DNA from: Winkia neuii subsp. neuii DSM 8576
Lineage (GTDB): Bacteria; Actinomycetota; Actinomycetes; Actinomycetales; Actinomycetaceae
Assembly: GCF_000420405.1 (NCBI RefSeq)
Contig: NZ_ATUW01000003.1
Span: forward strand, 124,001-188,000
Reading direction: 5' to 3'
DNA: 64,000 bases
Shown here: positions 34,730 to 43,822 of the stretch, in pieces
Layout of the letters: every line of letters starts with the position of its first letter
Numbering within the stretch: the first letter of the stretch is position 1
Translations under genes and position numbers: made by a program
Notes under the pieces: model-generated
The model's database searches: none
The model's input: the letters and a program-made list of their open reading frames with translations, nothing else
What the model was told of the DNA's origin: nothing

Positions 34730-36547
34730 CTAGTCGCCCTCGACTTTCGAGGCGGCCTCTAGCCACTGTTCTTCCAGCTCGTCCAGGTCGGATTGCTTTT
34801 CCTGCAACCGCCTATTCAGCTCGGCCAGCTTAGAGATCCCTTCGGCGGATAGGTCTGCAGATACTTCCGCCATTTTCTGTTCGAGCTCAGCGATTTGGGC
34901 CTGGGCCTTATCTACCTTGCGTTCCAGCGAACGGGCCAGTTTGCGGGCCGCATACTGAGCGTTGCCATCCGAAGCCTCCTTCTTAGGTGCAGCCTGGGCT
35001 CCACCGCGCTTAGAGCGCATTTGCAAGTACTGGTCCACTCCCCCGGGCAGATCCAGTAGCTCGCCCGTTCCAAGCAAGGCCATCTGGTGGTCAGTGGCAC
35101 GTTCGAGCAAATATCGATCGTGCGAGACTACCACCAGCGTGCCGGGGAAGGAATCTAGCAGATCTTCCATCTGAGCCAGGGTGTCTGTATCCAGATCGTT
35201 AGTGGGTTCGTCTAAAAGCAACACGTTGGGTTCGGACATTAATAGGCGCATAAGCTGCAGGCGACGCCGTTCCCCACCCGATATGTCACTGATGCGCGTC
35301 CAGGCGCGTTCTTTTGTAAACCCCAGCCTTTCCACCAACTGGGAGGCGCTTATTTCCTTACCCGCTACCACGATCGACTGTTTCACGTCGGCTACCGCCT
35401 CGACCACGCGCCTATGTGCTATCTGGTCGAGCTCGTGGGTAGCTTGCGACAAGGTGGCAAGCTGAACAGTTTTGCCACGTCGAATATGGCCCGAGGTCGG
35501 TTCCAAACTTCCCTGCAGTAGACGCAGCAGAGTAGTCTTACCGGCCCCATTTATGCCTACTATTCCCACGCGTTCACCGGGAGCCAGCCGCCAGGTGACA
35601 CCTTCGAGGATGGGGTCTTGGCCGGGGTAGGAGAAAGTCACATTCTCGAGATCTATAACGCGTTTGCCCAGCCGGGCAGTGGCCATAGAAACCAGTTCCA
35701 CGCTGTCGCGAGGCGGCGGTACGTTCTGGATTAGCGACTCTGCTGCCTCAATGCGAAATTTGGGTTTTGAGGTGCGAGCAGGCGCCCCGCGCCGCAGCCA
35801 GGCGAGTTCTTTGCGCAAAGCATTTTGCCGTTTCTCGGCTGCCACCTGGGCGGCGTGCGCACGCTCTTCGCGCGCCAAAATGTAGGCCGCGTAAGAGCCC
35901 TCGTAGATCTCGATGTGGCCGGCAATCTGCGGTTTGCCAAAACCGGGGTCGACCCCGGGGACAACCTCCCAGATGTAAGAACAGACCGCATCCAAAAACC
36001 ACCTGTCGTGCGTTACTACCACTAGCGCTCCAACATTGTCCCGATGCGAGCGCAGATACTCGGCAAGCCAGGCTACGCCCTCGACATCTAAGTGGTTTGT
36101 GGGTTCGTCCAGCAGCAGCAGGCGCGGTTTAGCAACTAAAGCGGCGGCCAGGCACACGCGTCTGCGCTGGCCTCCCGAGAGCTCGCCGGCCAGCGTGTCG
36201 AGGCTAATCCCCTCTAGCAGTCCGGCGTGGATTGAGCGTACGTCGGGATCGGAAGCCCATTTATATTCGGGCGCATCCCCGTGCAGCACTTCGCGTACGG
36301 TGGCTTGCGGATTCGGCTGGTCCACCTGCCCAACCAAGCCAATGTCTACCCCGTCGGTCACTGTTCGCAGGCCAGAATCCAGCTCCTGGCTGCCGGCTAA
36401 CAGGCGCAGCAACGTAGACTTTCCGGCCCCGTTTGGCCCAAGTACCCCAATGCGGTCCCCGTCTGCAATCCCGGCCGTAAAATCAGCTAATATTTTGCGG
36501 GAGCCCGCTAGCGCTCCTGCATTTTGCACACCTAACAAGTGAGCCAT
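34730..36547 (-). CDS. ABC-F family ATPase (Uup-like)
   Basis: 605-residue soluble protein with two ABC domains and no membrane region. Walker A motifs are GPNGAGKSTLLRLLAG and GINGAGKTTLLRLLQG; signatures are LSGGQRRR and ISGGERRR; Walker B segments are LLLLDEPTNHLD and VLLLDEPTNDLD. The ~80-residue C-terminal coiled coil (RSLERKVDKAQAQIAELEQK) is like that of Uup. ABC-F proteins act on the ribosome as translation factors, some as antibiotic-protection proteins; the neighbouring rsmA and ispE are the usual actinobacterial companions and favour a housekeeping role. Confidence 0.92.
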   Translation of the reverse strand: MAHLLGVQNAGALAGSRKILADFTAGIADGDRIGVLGPNGAGKSTLLRLLAGSQELDSGLRTVTDGVDIGLVGQVDQPNPQATVREVLHGDAPEYKWASDPDVRSIHAGLLEGISLDTLAGELSGGQRRRVCLAAALVAKPRLLLLDEPTNHLDVEGVAWLAEYLRSHRDNVGALVVVTHDRWFLDAVCSYIWEVVPGVDPGFGKPQIAGHIEIYEGSYAAYILAREERAHAAQVAAEKRQNALRKELAWLRRGAPARTSKPKFRIEAAESLIQNVPPPRDSVELVSMATARLGKRVIDLENVTFSYPGQDPILEGVTWRLAPGERVGIVGINGAGKTTLLRLLQGSLEPTSGHIRRGKTVQLATLSQATHELDQIAHRRVVEAVADVKQSIVVAGKEISASQLVERLGFTKERAWTRISDISGGERRRLQLMRLLMSEPNVLLLDEPTNDLDTDTLAQMEDLLDSFPGTLVVVSHDRYLLERATDHQMALLGTGELLDLPGGVDQYLQMRSKRGGAQAAPKKEASDGNAQYAARKLARSLERKVDKAQAQIAELEQKMAEVSADLSAEGISKLAELNRRLQEKQSDLDELEEQWLEAASKVEGD

Positions 36548-37483
36548 CTATTTTCCCTCAATCCTTGCCCCCAGGGCGGGCCCTTGAGTAACAATTGCGC
36601 GCGCAACGGAATCTAACTTTTGCAGTTTTGCAGCTATTCGCCGCCCGGATTCCCCGTCTGGTGCCAACGCCACCACTGTGGGTCCCGACCCTGAAACCTG
36701 CGCGCACAGTGCGCCCGCGCTAGTTGCGGCCTCGATTACTTCGGCAAGAGCGCCCCGCTCTGCAACCGCGGCCGCTTGCAGATCGTTGAACATCATTCCC
36801 GCAAGGCGGCGCGGGTCAGGATCTATCAACGCCTCCCCAAGCTGGCCCTCTAGTGGCCTGAGGGAGGTGGCAGGCAGCACCCAGCTCGGGTGGGTTGGGC
36901 GAGGTAGCTGGTCAAAACGTTTGAAGACGGTGGGAGTAGAGAGACCGGCTCCGTTGGCGCAGGCAAAGACCCAGTGGCGCCTGCAGGCAGGTACAGGGAA
37001 AAGGTGATCCCCGTAAACTGTGCCGAGGGCGGCGTTGCCGGCAAGTGCAAATGGAACGTCAGCCCCGAGCGTGCGCGCTAGCTGCTGCCAGTCCCCTTTG
37101 ACCCCGAAGGTTGCCGCCGTAGCAACAATTGCTGCTGCAGCATCTGCTGATCCTCCGGCCATGCCCCCTGCTACCGGGACTCGTTTCGTTATTGTCAGCG
37201 CTGCCGCGCTCTCTATACCCGCCTCTCGCAGCACTGCCTTGGCGGCTTTTACTGCAAGGTTCGCATTTGTGGGTAGTTCCAGCAGTTCCTGAGGCAGCGC
37301 CAGTTCCTGTCCGGTTTCGCTGAGCATGCGCGTACGCACCGACCAGGCCGGAGCGGGTGCTATTGCCACCTCTTCGCGCAAATCTACGGCCATAAAAACG
37401 GTGCGCAGTGGGTGGTAGCCACGTTCGTCGGGGGCACCGCAGGCTAAGGTTACGTTTAGTTTTCCGGGCGCAGATGCCTTCAC
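36548..37483 (-). CDS. ispE: 4-Diphosphocytidyl-2-C-methyl-D-erythritol kinase
   Basis: GHMP kinase of the MEP pathway, 311 residues. The ATP-binding motif is [16 protein letters not shown]; the N-terminus APGKLNVTL and the C-terminal [15 protein letters not shown] are also diagnostic. GTG start overlapping the stop of rsmA by four bases (GTGA). Its own stop adjoins the ABC-F start. Confidence 0.95.
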   Translation of the reverse strand: MKASAPGKLNVTLACGAPDERGYHPLRTVFMAVDLREEVAIAPAPAWSVRTRMLSETGQELALPQELLELPTNANLAVKAAKAVLREAGIESAAALTITKRVPVAGGMAGGSADAAAAIVATAATFGVKGDWQQLARTLGADVPFALAGNAALGTVYGDHLFPVPACRRHWVFACANGAGLSTPTVFKRFDQLPRPTHPSWVLPATSLRPLEGQLGEALIDPDPRRLAGMMFNDLQAAAVAERGALAEVIEAATSAGALCAQVSGSGPTVVALAPDGESGRRIAAKLQKLDSVARAIVTQGPALGARIEGK

Positions 37484-38391
37484 GAATTAGCCTCTTGCGA
37501 AATCTTTACGAAGTCAGCCACAGTCAATGTTTCCCCACGACGAGCCGGATCGATGCCGGCTTTCTGCAGCACTTCGGCGGCAGCGTCGGCGGAACCGAAA
37601 TACCCTTTCAGAGCCTGCCGCAATGTCTTGCGCCGCTGGTTAAACGCGGCATCTATCAGCGTAAACACGCTGGTCCGATCCGCCTTGGGACTGGGCGTGC
37701 GACGCAGGCGCACCAGCGCAGAATCTACGTTTGGGATTGGCCAGAACACTGCCCGCCCTACGGTTCCGGCGCGCTCTGCTTGACCGTACCAGGCGGCTTT
37801 CACGGACGGCACCCCATAGGTGCGGTTGCCTGGGCCGGCCGCCAGCCGGTCTGCGACCTCAGATTGGACCATAACCAGCACGGTGTGCACAGACGGAAGT
37901 GCCTCAAGGAGCGTGAGCAGCACGGGCACAGCAACGTTATAGGGCAGGTTCGCCACGATGTGCGTGGGTGGTCCAGCAAAAATTTTCGACGGAGGGCCAG
38001 CTACGATCTTTGCCTGTTCGAGTTTTTCCGCCGCCGTAACTTCCATCGCATCTGCTAACAGCACCCGCAGACGAGACCCGGCCTCCGCCTGTCTGGCGAG
38101 GACCGTTTGTGGGAGCGCCGCGGCAAGCCGGGGATCTATTTCTACGGCAGTTACGCCGGCGCCGGCCTCGAGCAGAGCTAACGTAAGTGAACCGAGCCCC
38201 GGACCTACCTCGAGCACGTGCTGGCCGTCTACGTTGCCTGCCTCGCGCACGATTTTCCGAACAGTGGAGGCATCGTGAACAAAATTCTGCCCTAATACTT
38301 TGGTTGGCGTCACTCCTATGGCTGAGCAGATTTCGCGTATTTCGGCTGGGCCTAAAAGGCCAGCTTCAAGGGAAGAATTGTTCACGCTCAT
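37480..38391 (-). CDS. rsmA: 16S rRNA dimethyladenosine transferase RsmA/KsgA
   Basis: Dimethylates A1518 and A1519 in 16S rRNA late in 30S assembly. Motifs: [16 protein letters not shown], the SAM loop [23 protein letters not shown], and the catalytic NLPYN. 303 residues from ATG 38391; in-frame codons upstream lack family similarity and the start has no strong ribosome binding site. Confidence 0.95.
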   Translation of the reverse strand: MSVNNSSLEAGLLGPAEIREICSAIGVTPTKVLGQNFVHDASTVRKIVREAGNVDGQHVLEVGPGLGSLTLALLEAGAGVTAVEIDPRLAAALPQTVLARQAEAGSRLRVLLADAMEVTAAEKLEQAKIVAGPPSKIFAGPPTHIVANLPYNVAVPVLLTLLEALPSVHTVLVMVQSEVADRLAAGPGNRTYGVPSVKAAWYGQAERAGTVGRAVFWPIPNVDSALVRLRRTPSPKADRTSVFTLIDAAFNQRRKTLRQALKGYFGSADAAAEVLQKAGIDPARRGETLTVADFVKISQEANS

Positions 38392-38438
38392 AAGGTTACA
38401 CGGGGTTCGAGGGCAGAAAAAGTTGGTTTTAACGCAAG

Positions 38439-38469
38439 GTTGGCACCCTGCGAAAAGCAAGGTGCCAAC
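38439..38469 (-). terminator. Hairpin after rplL
   Basis: GTTGGCACC (38439-38447) pairs with 38461-38469 around a 13-base loop, 24 bp past the rplL stop. It closes the rplJ-rplL unit, though the following sequence is only mildly U-rich. Confidence 0.6.
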
Positions 38470-38492
38470 GCTTGGCTGGAGGCTGAATAAGA

Positions 38493-38876
38493 CTACTTGA
38501 GGGTGACGGTGCCGCCGGCCTCTTCCAGAGCAGCCTTGAGTTCTTCTGCCTTCTCCTTCGGAGCGCCTTCGAGGATGGCCTTAGGAGCGGAATCAACCAG
38601 GTCCTTGGCTTCCTTCAGGCCGAGCGAAGTGGCAGCGCGGACAGCCTTGATGACGGCGATCTTCTTGTCGCCAGCAGATTCGAGGACTACGTCGAATTCG
38701 GTCTTTTCTTCGGCTGCGGGGGCATCGCCTGCACCCGGGGCGGCAACGGCAACGGCGGCCGGAGCAGCAGCTTCAACATCGAATTCTTCTTCGAACTTCT
38801 TGACGAATTCGGAGATTTCGATGAGGGTCATTTCCTTGAAAGCATCGAGTAGCTCGTCGGTAGTGAGCTTAGCCAT
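38493..38876 (-). CDS. rplL: 50S ribosomal protein L7/L12
   Basis: 127-residue stalk protein that recruits translational GTPases. N-terminal dimerisation helices ([25 protein letters not shown]), an Ala-rich hinge ([22 protein letters not shown]) and the globular C-terminal domain with [27 protein letters not shown]-type site upstream of the ATG. It is separated from rplJ by 76 bp. Confidence 0.97.
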   Translation of the reverse strand: MAKLTTDELLDAFKEMTLIEISEFVKKFEEEFDVEAAAPAAVAVAAPGAGDAPAAEEKTEFDVVLESAGDKKIAVIKAVRAATSLGLKEAKDLVDSAPKAILEGAPKEKAEELKAALEEAGGTVTLK

Positions 38877-38952
38877 TTTGGCATCCTTTCGGTTTGTCCT
38901 GCTTCGCGAGCAGAGGTTTTCTTTTGTGGCCTAACGGCCGGGTTTTAGCAGA

Positions 38953-39474
38953 CTAAGCTGCCTTTTCCTGCTTCTCGCGCAGGGCGTCGATGGTGCGCAC
39001 CGTCTTGAGGGCGGGCGCATTGAAGACCTGTGCAGCCTTGGCGATAGGAGCCTTGAGGACTCCTGCAACCTTGGACAGCAGAACTTCGCGCGACTCGAGG
39101 TCGGCGAGCTTCTTGACGTCTTCAACGGTAAGAGCAGTGCCATCCATGACACCGTTCTTCAGTACGAGTGCTTCGTTGTCCTTCGCGAAGTCACGCAGTG
39201 CCTTAGCCGCATCGACGGCTTCGCCGGAAACAAATGCGATAGCGGTAGGTCCGACTAGGTCCTCGCTAAGGCCTTCGACGCCAGCATTTTTGGCTGCGAT
39301 ACGGGCAAGCGTGTTCTTCACGACGGAATAGGTAGCAATACCAGTAAGCGAGCGGCGCAGCGTCTTGAGCTGCTCCACGGAAAGCCCACGGTATTCCGTC
39401 AGCAGCACCGCGTTAGAAGAGCGGAAGAGCTCTTCTAGTTCGGCGATTGCCGCAGACTTTTCAGGCCTTGCCAT
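38953..39474 (-). CDS. rplJ: 50S ribosomal protein L10
   Basis: Base of the L7/L12 stalk; 173 residues from the ATG at 39474, which has GGGAGGG upstream. Conserved AVLLTEYRGLSVEQLKTLRR, NTLARIAAKNAG and the C-terminal helix that carries L7/L12 dimers. The much longer open frame upstream is the leader region and not coding. Confidence 0.97.
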   Translation of the reverse strand: MARPEKSAAIAELEELFRSSNAVLLTEYRGLSVEQLKTLRRSLTGIATYSVVKNTLARIAAKNAGVEGLSEDLVGPTAIAFVSGEAVDAAKALRDFAKDNEALVLKNGVMDGTALTVEDVKKLADLESREVLLSKVAGVLKAPIAKAAQVFNAPALKTVRTIDALREKQEKAA

Positions 39475-39640
39475 AGGCCCTCCTTCCGATCGTGCCACAG
39501 GCCGGAGGGGGATATAGAAAAACCCCGGGCATAGGTGCCGGGGCATACAAGCAGAAGCTATAGCGCTTTGGTCACCTACGCCGGCTCCATCCGGATTTGA
39601 GTCCACGCTTTGCGGACACCTGCGGTCTTGGGCGATTACT
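39475..39640 (-). promoter_or_regulatory. L10 leader with attenuator hairpin
   Basis: The transcript ahead of rplJ contains segments typical of the ribosomal protein L10 leader (AAGACCGCAGGTGTCCGC, then GGCGTAGGTGACCAAAGC), which binds L10(L12)4 for autoregulation. Downstream, CCCCGG (39538-39543 read on the minus strand) and CCGGGG (39523-39528) form a hairpin followed by five U residues (39518-39522), an apparent intrinsic attenuator about 45 bases before the rplJ start. Confidence 0.7.
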
Positions 39641-39695
39641 AGGGTAGCAGTGGGGCGCCCCTGCACCAAGCCTTCCTAGTTTTTTGTGCGCAACG

Positions 39696-40466
39696 CTACA
39701 CCCACCACTGCTGGTAAGCCAGATATGCAGACATAACTACCACCATCGTCAGTAGGGCTAGGCGGATCAGCTTAGTTCCGCCTTTGACTACCGTCCGCGC
39801 CCCGAGTTGCGCTCCAATTACGTTTGCGACGGCAAGGGCAAATCCTAGCGCCCACCAGATGTGCCCGGCGAGGGCGAATACCACCAGGCCGCCAATGTTG
39901 GTACAGGTGTTTACTACTTTCGCGAGAGCTGCAGAACGCAGGAAGCTTTGGCTTAGCAGGGCGGTAAATCCCATAATCAAAAACATCCCTGTGCCCGGGC
40001 CGAATAGTCCGTCGTAGACCGCTACAAGGGCCACCAGCAGGAATGCGCCTATGCGTCCTCGGCGGGAGGGAGTGCGCGTGGTTTCTATTTCTTTTCCAAA
40101 CGAGGGCTTTAGCGCAACGAATGTTCCGGATAGGAGCAACAGGACGATCACTATGGGCCGCATGTAGTCCGAGTTGATTGCGGAGGCAGTAGCGGCTCCG
40201 AGGCCCGCGCAGAGGACGGCCACTGGGCCATATTTGATGAGCTGTTCTTTAGAAACTCCGACGTTGCGGGTTAGCGACACGGCCGCCGATGCGGTACCGC
40301 ATACGGCCGCGAGCTTGTTTGAGGCAAGCGCAACGGCCGGGGCAAGGTGTGGCATGGTGGACATGATCAGCGGAATCAATATGAGTCCGCCCCCACCTAT
40401 CACCGCGTCAATCCAGCCGGCGACAGCTGACCCTACTAACAAAATTGCCCACAAGGAAATACTCAC
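39696..40466 (-). CDS. TSUP family permease (TauE/SafE)
   Basis: 256-residue membrane protein with about eight helices in two repeats, of the sulfite exporter TauE/SafE family. GWIDAVIGGGGLILIPLIM near the N-terminus and YDGLFGPGTGMFLIMGFTALL at the middle are the paired family motifs. Substrates of the family include sulfite, sulfoacetate and organosulfur acids; nothing nearby narrows it. Confidence 0.9.
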   Translation of the reverse strand: MSISLWAILLVGSAVAGWIDAVIGGGGLILIPLIMSTMPHLAPAVALASNKLAAVCGTASAAVSLTRNVGVSKEQLIKYGPVAVLCAGLGAATASAINSDYMRPIVIVLLLLSGTFVALKPSFGKEIETTRTPSRRGRIGAFLLVALVAVYDGLFGPGTGMFLIMGFTALLSQSFLRSAALAKVVNTCTNIGGLVVFALAGHIWWALGFALAVANVIGAQLGARTVVKGGTKLIRLALLTMVVVMSAYLAYQQWWV

Positions 40467-40570
40467 GCGTGCAATATTACGCGCTCATCCACAACTGAAT
40501 ATGCAGCGGAGACCCTTCTTACATTTCTGGTTTTCGCCCTTCAGTCCCAAGGCGCAAGATTGGGAGCCTC

Positions 40571-40873
40571 GGGTAGGTAGGGTGCGCTCTGGGTGCGGAC
40601 GGGCATTGTTGGTCAAGAGCTTGGTGAGTAGGGTGCGCTCTGGGTGCGGAAGGGCATTGTTGGTCAAGAGCTTGGTGAATGGGGTGCGCTCTGGGCGCGG
40701 AAGGGCATTTGCGCGAAGCGCAAGGGCAGGAGAGCACCCTACTCACCTAAGCGTGCGCCGAACAAACCTTTGCGCGAAGCGCAAGGGCAGGAGCGCACCC
40801 CATTCACCAAGCTCAACGGACGGGCATTTGCGCGAAACGCAAAGGCGGGAGCGCACCCTACCTACCTCAGCTT
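40571..40873. repeat. Nested direct and inverted repeat cluster
   Basis: Three left-hand units with a 51-bp period start at 40578, 40629 and 40680 (the third is partial); they share GGTGCGCTCTGGG, GGGCATT and, in the first two, TTGTTGGTCAAGAGCTTGGTG. Three right-hand units (40729-40747, 40790-40813, 40848-40873) carry the complement GAGCGCACCC plus a variable stretch. The variable stretches match in pairs: 40669-40692 with 40790-40813 (23 of 24), 40571-40589 with 40848-40873, and 40623-40636 with 40729-40747. Between and after them TTGCGCGAAGCGCAA occurs at 40709-40723 and 40770-40784, with a variant at 40827-40843, each a short hairpin. Open frames on both strands are repeats of Ala/Pro/His/Arg and not credible proteins. 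Confidence 0.85.
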
Positions 40874-40910
40874 GTGGGCGCGGAGATGCCTATTACGGTA
40901 TTTATCGCAC

Positions 40911-40945
40911 AAAAAGAGCACCCCTTTGGTTGGGGTGCTCTTTTT
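40911..40945. terminator. Strong bidirectional terminator (rplA end)
   Basis: A perfect 14-bp stem (AAAAAGAGCACCCC with its complement) and a seven-base loop, with U-tracts in both directions; 20 bp after the rplA stop. Confidence 0.95.
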
Positions 40946-40964
40946 ACCTGCCTATGGGATCGAC

Positions 40965-41675
40965 TCAGTGAGCGTCACCTAGCAGGTCGCGAGTTAGAGA
41001 GGCATCCAGCGGAATACCGGGGCCCATGGTGGTGGACACGGTAGCCTTCAGGATGTAGCGGCCCTTGGAGGAGGCCGGCTTCGCGCGAAGAATTTCGTCA
41101 AGAACGGTCGCGTAGTTCTCGGTGAGCTGCTCGGCAGTGAACGAGACCTTGCCGATGGCGAATGCCATGTTGGCGTGCTTGTCTACGCGGTATTCGATGC
41201 GGCCAGCCTTGATTTCTTTGACGGCCTTTTCGACGTTCATGGTCACAGTGCCGGTCTTGGGGTTCGGCATGAGGCCGCGGGGACCTAGCACGCGCCCGAG
41301 GCGGCCGACTTTGCCCATCATGTCGGGGGTAGCCACTGCTACGTCAAAGTCGGTGTAGCCCTTCTGGACCTTCTCGATAAGTTCATCTGCGCCGACTTCG
41401 TCAGCTCCGGCATCGATCGCCTGCTGTGCACGCTCGCCAGCGGCAAAGACCAGGACCCGCTGGGTCTTGCCAGTGCCGTGCGGCAGGGACACAGTGCCAC
41501 GAACCGCCTGATCGGCCTTGCGCGGGTCAACCCCTAGACGCATGACAACTTCGACGGTCGCATCGAACTTAGTTGTGGACGTTTCTTTGGCCAGCTTCAT
41601 GGCCTCGAGGGGTGCGTATAGCTCGCCCTTGTGGACCTTTTCAGCTGCGGAACGGTAGCTCTTAGAGCGTTTCAT
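40965..41675 (-). CDS. rplA: 50S ribosomal protein L1
   Basis: 236-residue L1-stalk protein and translational repressor of the L11 operon. Conserved [42 protein letters not shown] and [14 protein letters not shown]. Last gene of the secE-nusG-rplK-rplA cluster. Confidence 0.98.
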   Translation of the reverse strand: MKRSKSYRSAAEKVHKGELYAPLEAMKLAKETSTTKFDATVEVVMRLGVDPRKADQAVRGTVSLPHGTGKTQRVLVFAAGERAQQAIDAGADEVGADELIEKVQKGYTDFDVAVATPDMMGKVGRLGRVLGPRGLMPNPKTGTVTMNVEKAVKEIKAGRIEYRVDKHANMAFAIGKVSFTAEQLTENYATVLDEILRAKPASSKGRYILKATVSTTMGPGIPLDASLTRDLLGDAH

Positions 41676-41752
41676 TCTGCTTCTCCTTGCAGTTGTGGTG
41701 AACGAGGTGCTCTACCTCTTCCACTCCCCTTTACGGGATCTTTTAGGTTGGG

Positions 41753-42187
41753 TTACTTGCCTTCGACGGTGATACCCATGGAACGGGCGGTGCCGGCAAT
41801 GATCTTGCAGGCGGCGTCGATGTCGTTTGCGTTCAGGTCTTCCATCTTGGTCTGCGCAATTTCGCGCACCTGATCCATGGTGACCTTGCCAACCTTGACG
41901 GTGTTCGGGGTGCCCGAACCCTTGTCGAGCCCAGCAGCCTTCTTGATCATTTGGGAGGCCGGCGGAGTCTTGGTGATGAACGTGAACGAGCGATCCTCGT
42001 AAACGGTGATCTCGACTGGAACAATGTTGCCACGTAGGGATTCGGTGGCGGCGTTATAGGCCTTGCAGAATTCCATGATGTTCACGCCGTGCTGGCCTAG
42101 GGCCGGGCCGACGGGAGGTGCCGGGTTTGCGGCGCCTGCCTGGATCTGCAGTTTGATCAGGCCGACAACCTTCTTCTTAGGTGCCAT
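41753..42187 (-). CDS. rplK: 50S ribosomal protein L11
   Basis: 144 residues; binds the GTPase-associated region of 23S r[32 protein letters not shown] and the C-terminal RNA-binding segment [31 protein letters not shown] are present. Followed by rplA after 77 bp. Confidence 0.98.
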
Positions 42188-42302
42188 GTTGGGTCCTTCT
42201 CAATCTGAGTACGTAGCGGGATTTCCCCGCTTGTGTTTACATGTTGCGCCCTGGCGATGGGCACAGGAGTCGATCTTAGCGCTCGGGGGCGCCAAAATGC
42301 GA

Positions 42303-42326
42303 CTTGCGTGAGTGAGTTCACGCAAG
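42303..42326 (-). terminator. Hairpin after nusG
   Basis: CTTGCGTGA (42303-42311) pairs with 42318-42326 around a six-base loop, seven bp beyond the nusG stop. It may partly separate secE-nusG from rplK-rplA. Confidence 0.6.
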
Positions 42327-42332
42327 ACTTTG

Positions 42333-43220
42333 TTAGTTGGACTTCATTACCTGGTTGAAGCCGAGTTCTACTGGGGTCTCGCGTTCGAAGATAACCACCA
42401 GAACCTTGAGTTTCTGATTTTCGGGCATGATCTCGGAGATTGTCCCCTGCATGGTGGCGAAGGGCCCGTCGATGACGGTGACGGATTCGCCGACCTCGTA
42501 ATCCACCTTGATTGGTAGTGGTTCTTCCTTCTTGGGTTTTGCCTGCCCGGCTTCGAATTCGGCTGCCGCCTCAGATTCTGGGGTGGGCGCGAGCAGGTTC
42601 ACTACCTCGTCTAGTTGTAGTGGCACGGGGGCTTGCCTATCGCCGACGAAACCGGTCACAGCCGGGGTGTCTTTTACTACACGCCAGGCGTCGGGGTTTT
42701 CTTGCACCAGTTCCATGCGAACGAGGGCGTACCCCGGGATGCGCACCCGGTCCACTACCTTGCGGTTGGTGTTCTTTATTTCGATGACCTTTTCCATGGG
42801 GACTTCTACCTGGTAGATGTAGTCCTCCATGTTGAAGGTTTGGATTCGCTGTTCCAGGTTTGCTTTTACTCTGCGCTCGTAGCCGGAGTAGGTGTGCAGC
42901 ACGTACCAGTATCCGGGCAGAAATTCGAGCTCCTCGCGCAGTTGCTCGGCAGTGGCGCTAGTTTCGCCATCCTGGCCCTGATCGCCCTCTTTTTGGGTGG
43001 CTTCCGTGGGTTCGCCTTCAGCTGGAGCCGCTTCCCCTTCGGAGGACACGCGGCCGCCTTCGGGCTCTTCACTAGCTTCGGCTGGCGCGGCTTCGACAGC
43101 GGCCTGTTCGCCCTCTTCTGGCGCAGCTTCCGCCTGCTCGACCTTGGGGGCCTGGGCGGTTTCAGGTTCTGTTGCTTCAGCGCGAACTTCCTCTTCGGGA
43201 ACCTCGTTTTGTTCTGACAC
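42333..43220 (-). CDS. nusG: Transcription termination/antitermination factor NusG
   Basis: 295 residues. The NGN domain starts at ~100 ([26 protein letters not shown]), and the KOW domain ([22 protein letters not shown]) closes the protein. Ahead of the NGN domain is a ~95-residue acidic Glu/Ala-rich extension, common in actinobacterial NusG. A short insertion between the domains ([13 protein letters not shown]) is also present. It links RNA polymerase with Rho or ribosomal S10. Confidence 0.97.
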   Translation of the reverse strand: MSEQNEVPEEEVRAEATEPETAQAPKVEQAEAAPEEGEQAAVEAAPAEASEEPEGGRVSSEGEAAPAEGEPTEATQKEGDQGQDGETSATAEQLREELEFLPGYWYVLHTYSGYERRVKANLEQRIQTFNMEDYIYQVEVPMEKVIEIKNTNRKVVDRVRIPGYALVRMELVQENPDAWRVVKDTPAVTGFVGDRQAPVPLQLDEVVNLLAPTPESEAAAEFEAGQAKPKKEEPLPIKVDYEVGESVTVIDGPFATMQGTISEIMPENQKLKVLVVIFERETPVELGFNQVMKSN

Positions 43221-43236
43221 GAAATACTCCTAGACG

Positions 43237-43467
43237 CTAAAAGATGAGCTTGACGAGGGCGGAAAACCCGAAGTCCACCAGGGCTATGAAGGCCATAATG
43301 GTGACCACGAAAATAATTACCACCAAGAAGTAGGTCCACAGTTCGTCGCGGGACGGGTAGACAACTTTCTTTAGCTCTGCAATCACCTGGCGGAGGAACA
43401 GGGCAACGCGGGCGAATATTCCCGTCTTCTCTTGCTCAGTTCCTTTTGCTGTTTCGGCCACGTTCAC
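43237..43467 (-). CDS. secE: Preprotein translocase subunit SecE
   Basis: 76 residues with one membrane helix (FLVVIIFVVTIMAFIALVDFGFS) and the amphipathic conserved RQVIAELKKVVYPSRDELW segment that clamps SecY. It sits 16 bp before nusG, the standard order. Confidence 0.97.
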   Translation of the reverse strand: MNVAETAKGTEQEKTGIFARVALFLRQVIAELKKVVYPSRDELWTYFLVVIIFVVTIMAFIALVDFGFSALVKLIF

Positions 43468-43555
43468 CTCACTGGTAGCGACTCCGCTTTACAGGTGGGA
43501 GCCGGGTTTTCTTTTTCCAACTGATCCCAGCTTACCCGGGAACCTGCCTAAGTGG

Positions 43556-43628
43556 CAGGGCAGGAGGGACTCGAACCCACAACCGCCGGTTTTGGAGACC
43601 GGTGCGCTACCAATTGCGCCACTGCCCT
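43556..43628 (-). tRNA. tRNA-Trp (CCA anticodon)
   Basis: 73 bases, acceptor AGGGCAG/CTGCCCT, anticodon stem CCGGT/ACCGG with loop CTCCAAA, variable loop CGGTT, T loop TTCGAGT. The T stem GTGGG/CCCTC has one T-T mismatch. Upstream of secE, a position often held by tRNA-Trp in bacteria. Confidence 0.93.
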
Positions 43629-43822
43629 AAAGTTAGCTCAGTTAGAACTAACTAGCTCGTTTACTCTAGCGGAGTTCGCCCACCTGATCAAAATCCTCAC
43701 CAGAAACTGTGACTTTTCCCCTAGAGGGCAGGTCCGTGCAAGTAAACATGAGCTCAAGTTTGTTTGAGTGGCTGGCAAATAGACAATTCGTTAGGTCGGG
43801 TGAAACATGGCAGAATGAAGCC

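Noticed and set aside
39475-39669. 65-codon N-terminal extension of L10
   Set aside because: The region shows L10-leader and attenuator features, and ATG 39474 has an excellent ribosome binding site and the family's normal start.
40571-40873. CRISPR-like array
   Set aside because: The repeat copies are tandem and inverted with conserved intervening sequence, not constant direct repeats separated by unique spacers of uniform length, and there are no cas genes in view.
40485-40982. ORFs of 60-265 codons running through the repeat cluster on both strands
   Set aside because: They consist of the repeat units translated (recurring Ala/Pro/His/Arg strings with 17-residue period), have no ribosome binding sites and lie where DNA-level repeats explain them.
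43556-43628. Possibility that tRNA-Trp is a pseudogene because of a T-T mismatch in its T stem
   Set aside because: All other stems, the CCA anticodon and conserved loops are intact and it is in the usual place before secE; one mismatch is tolerated.
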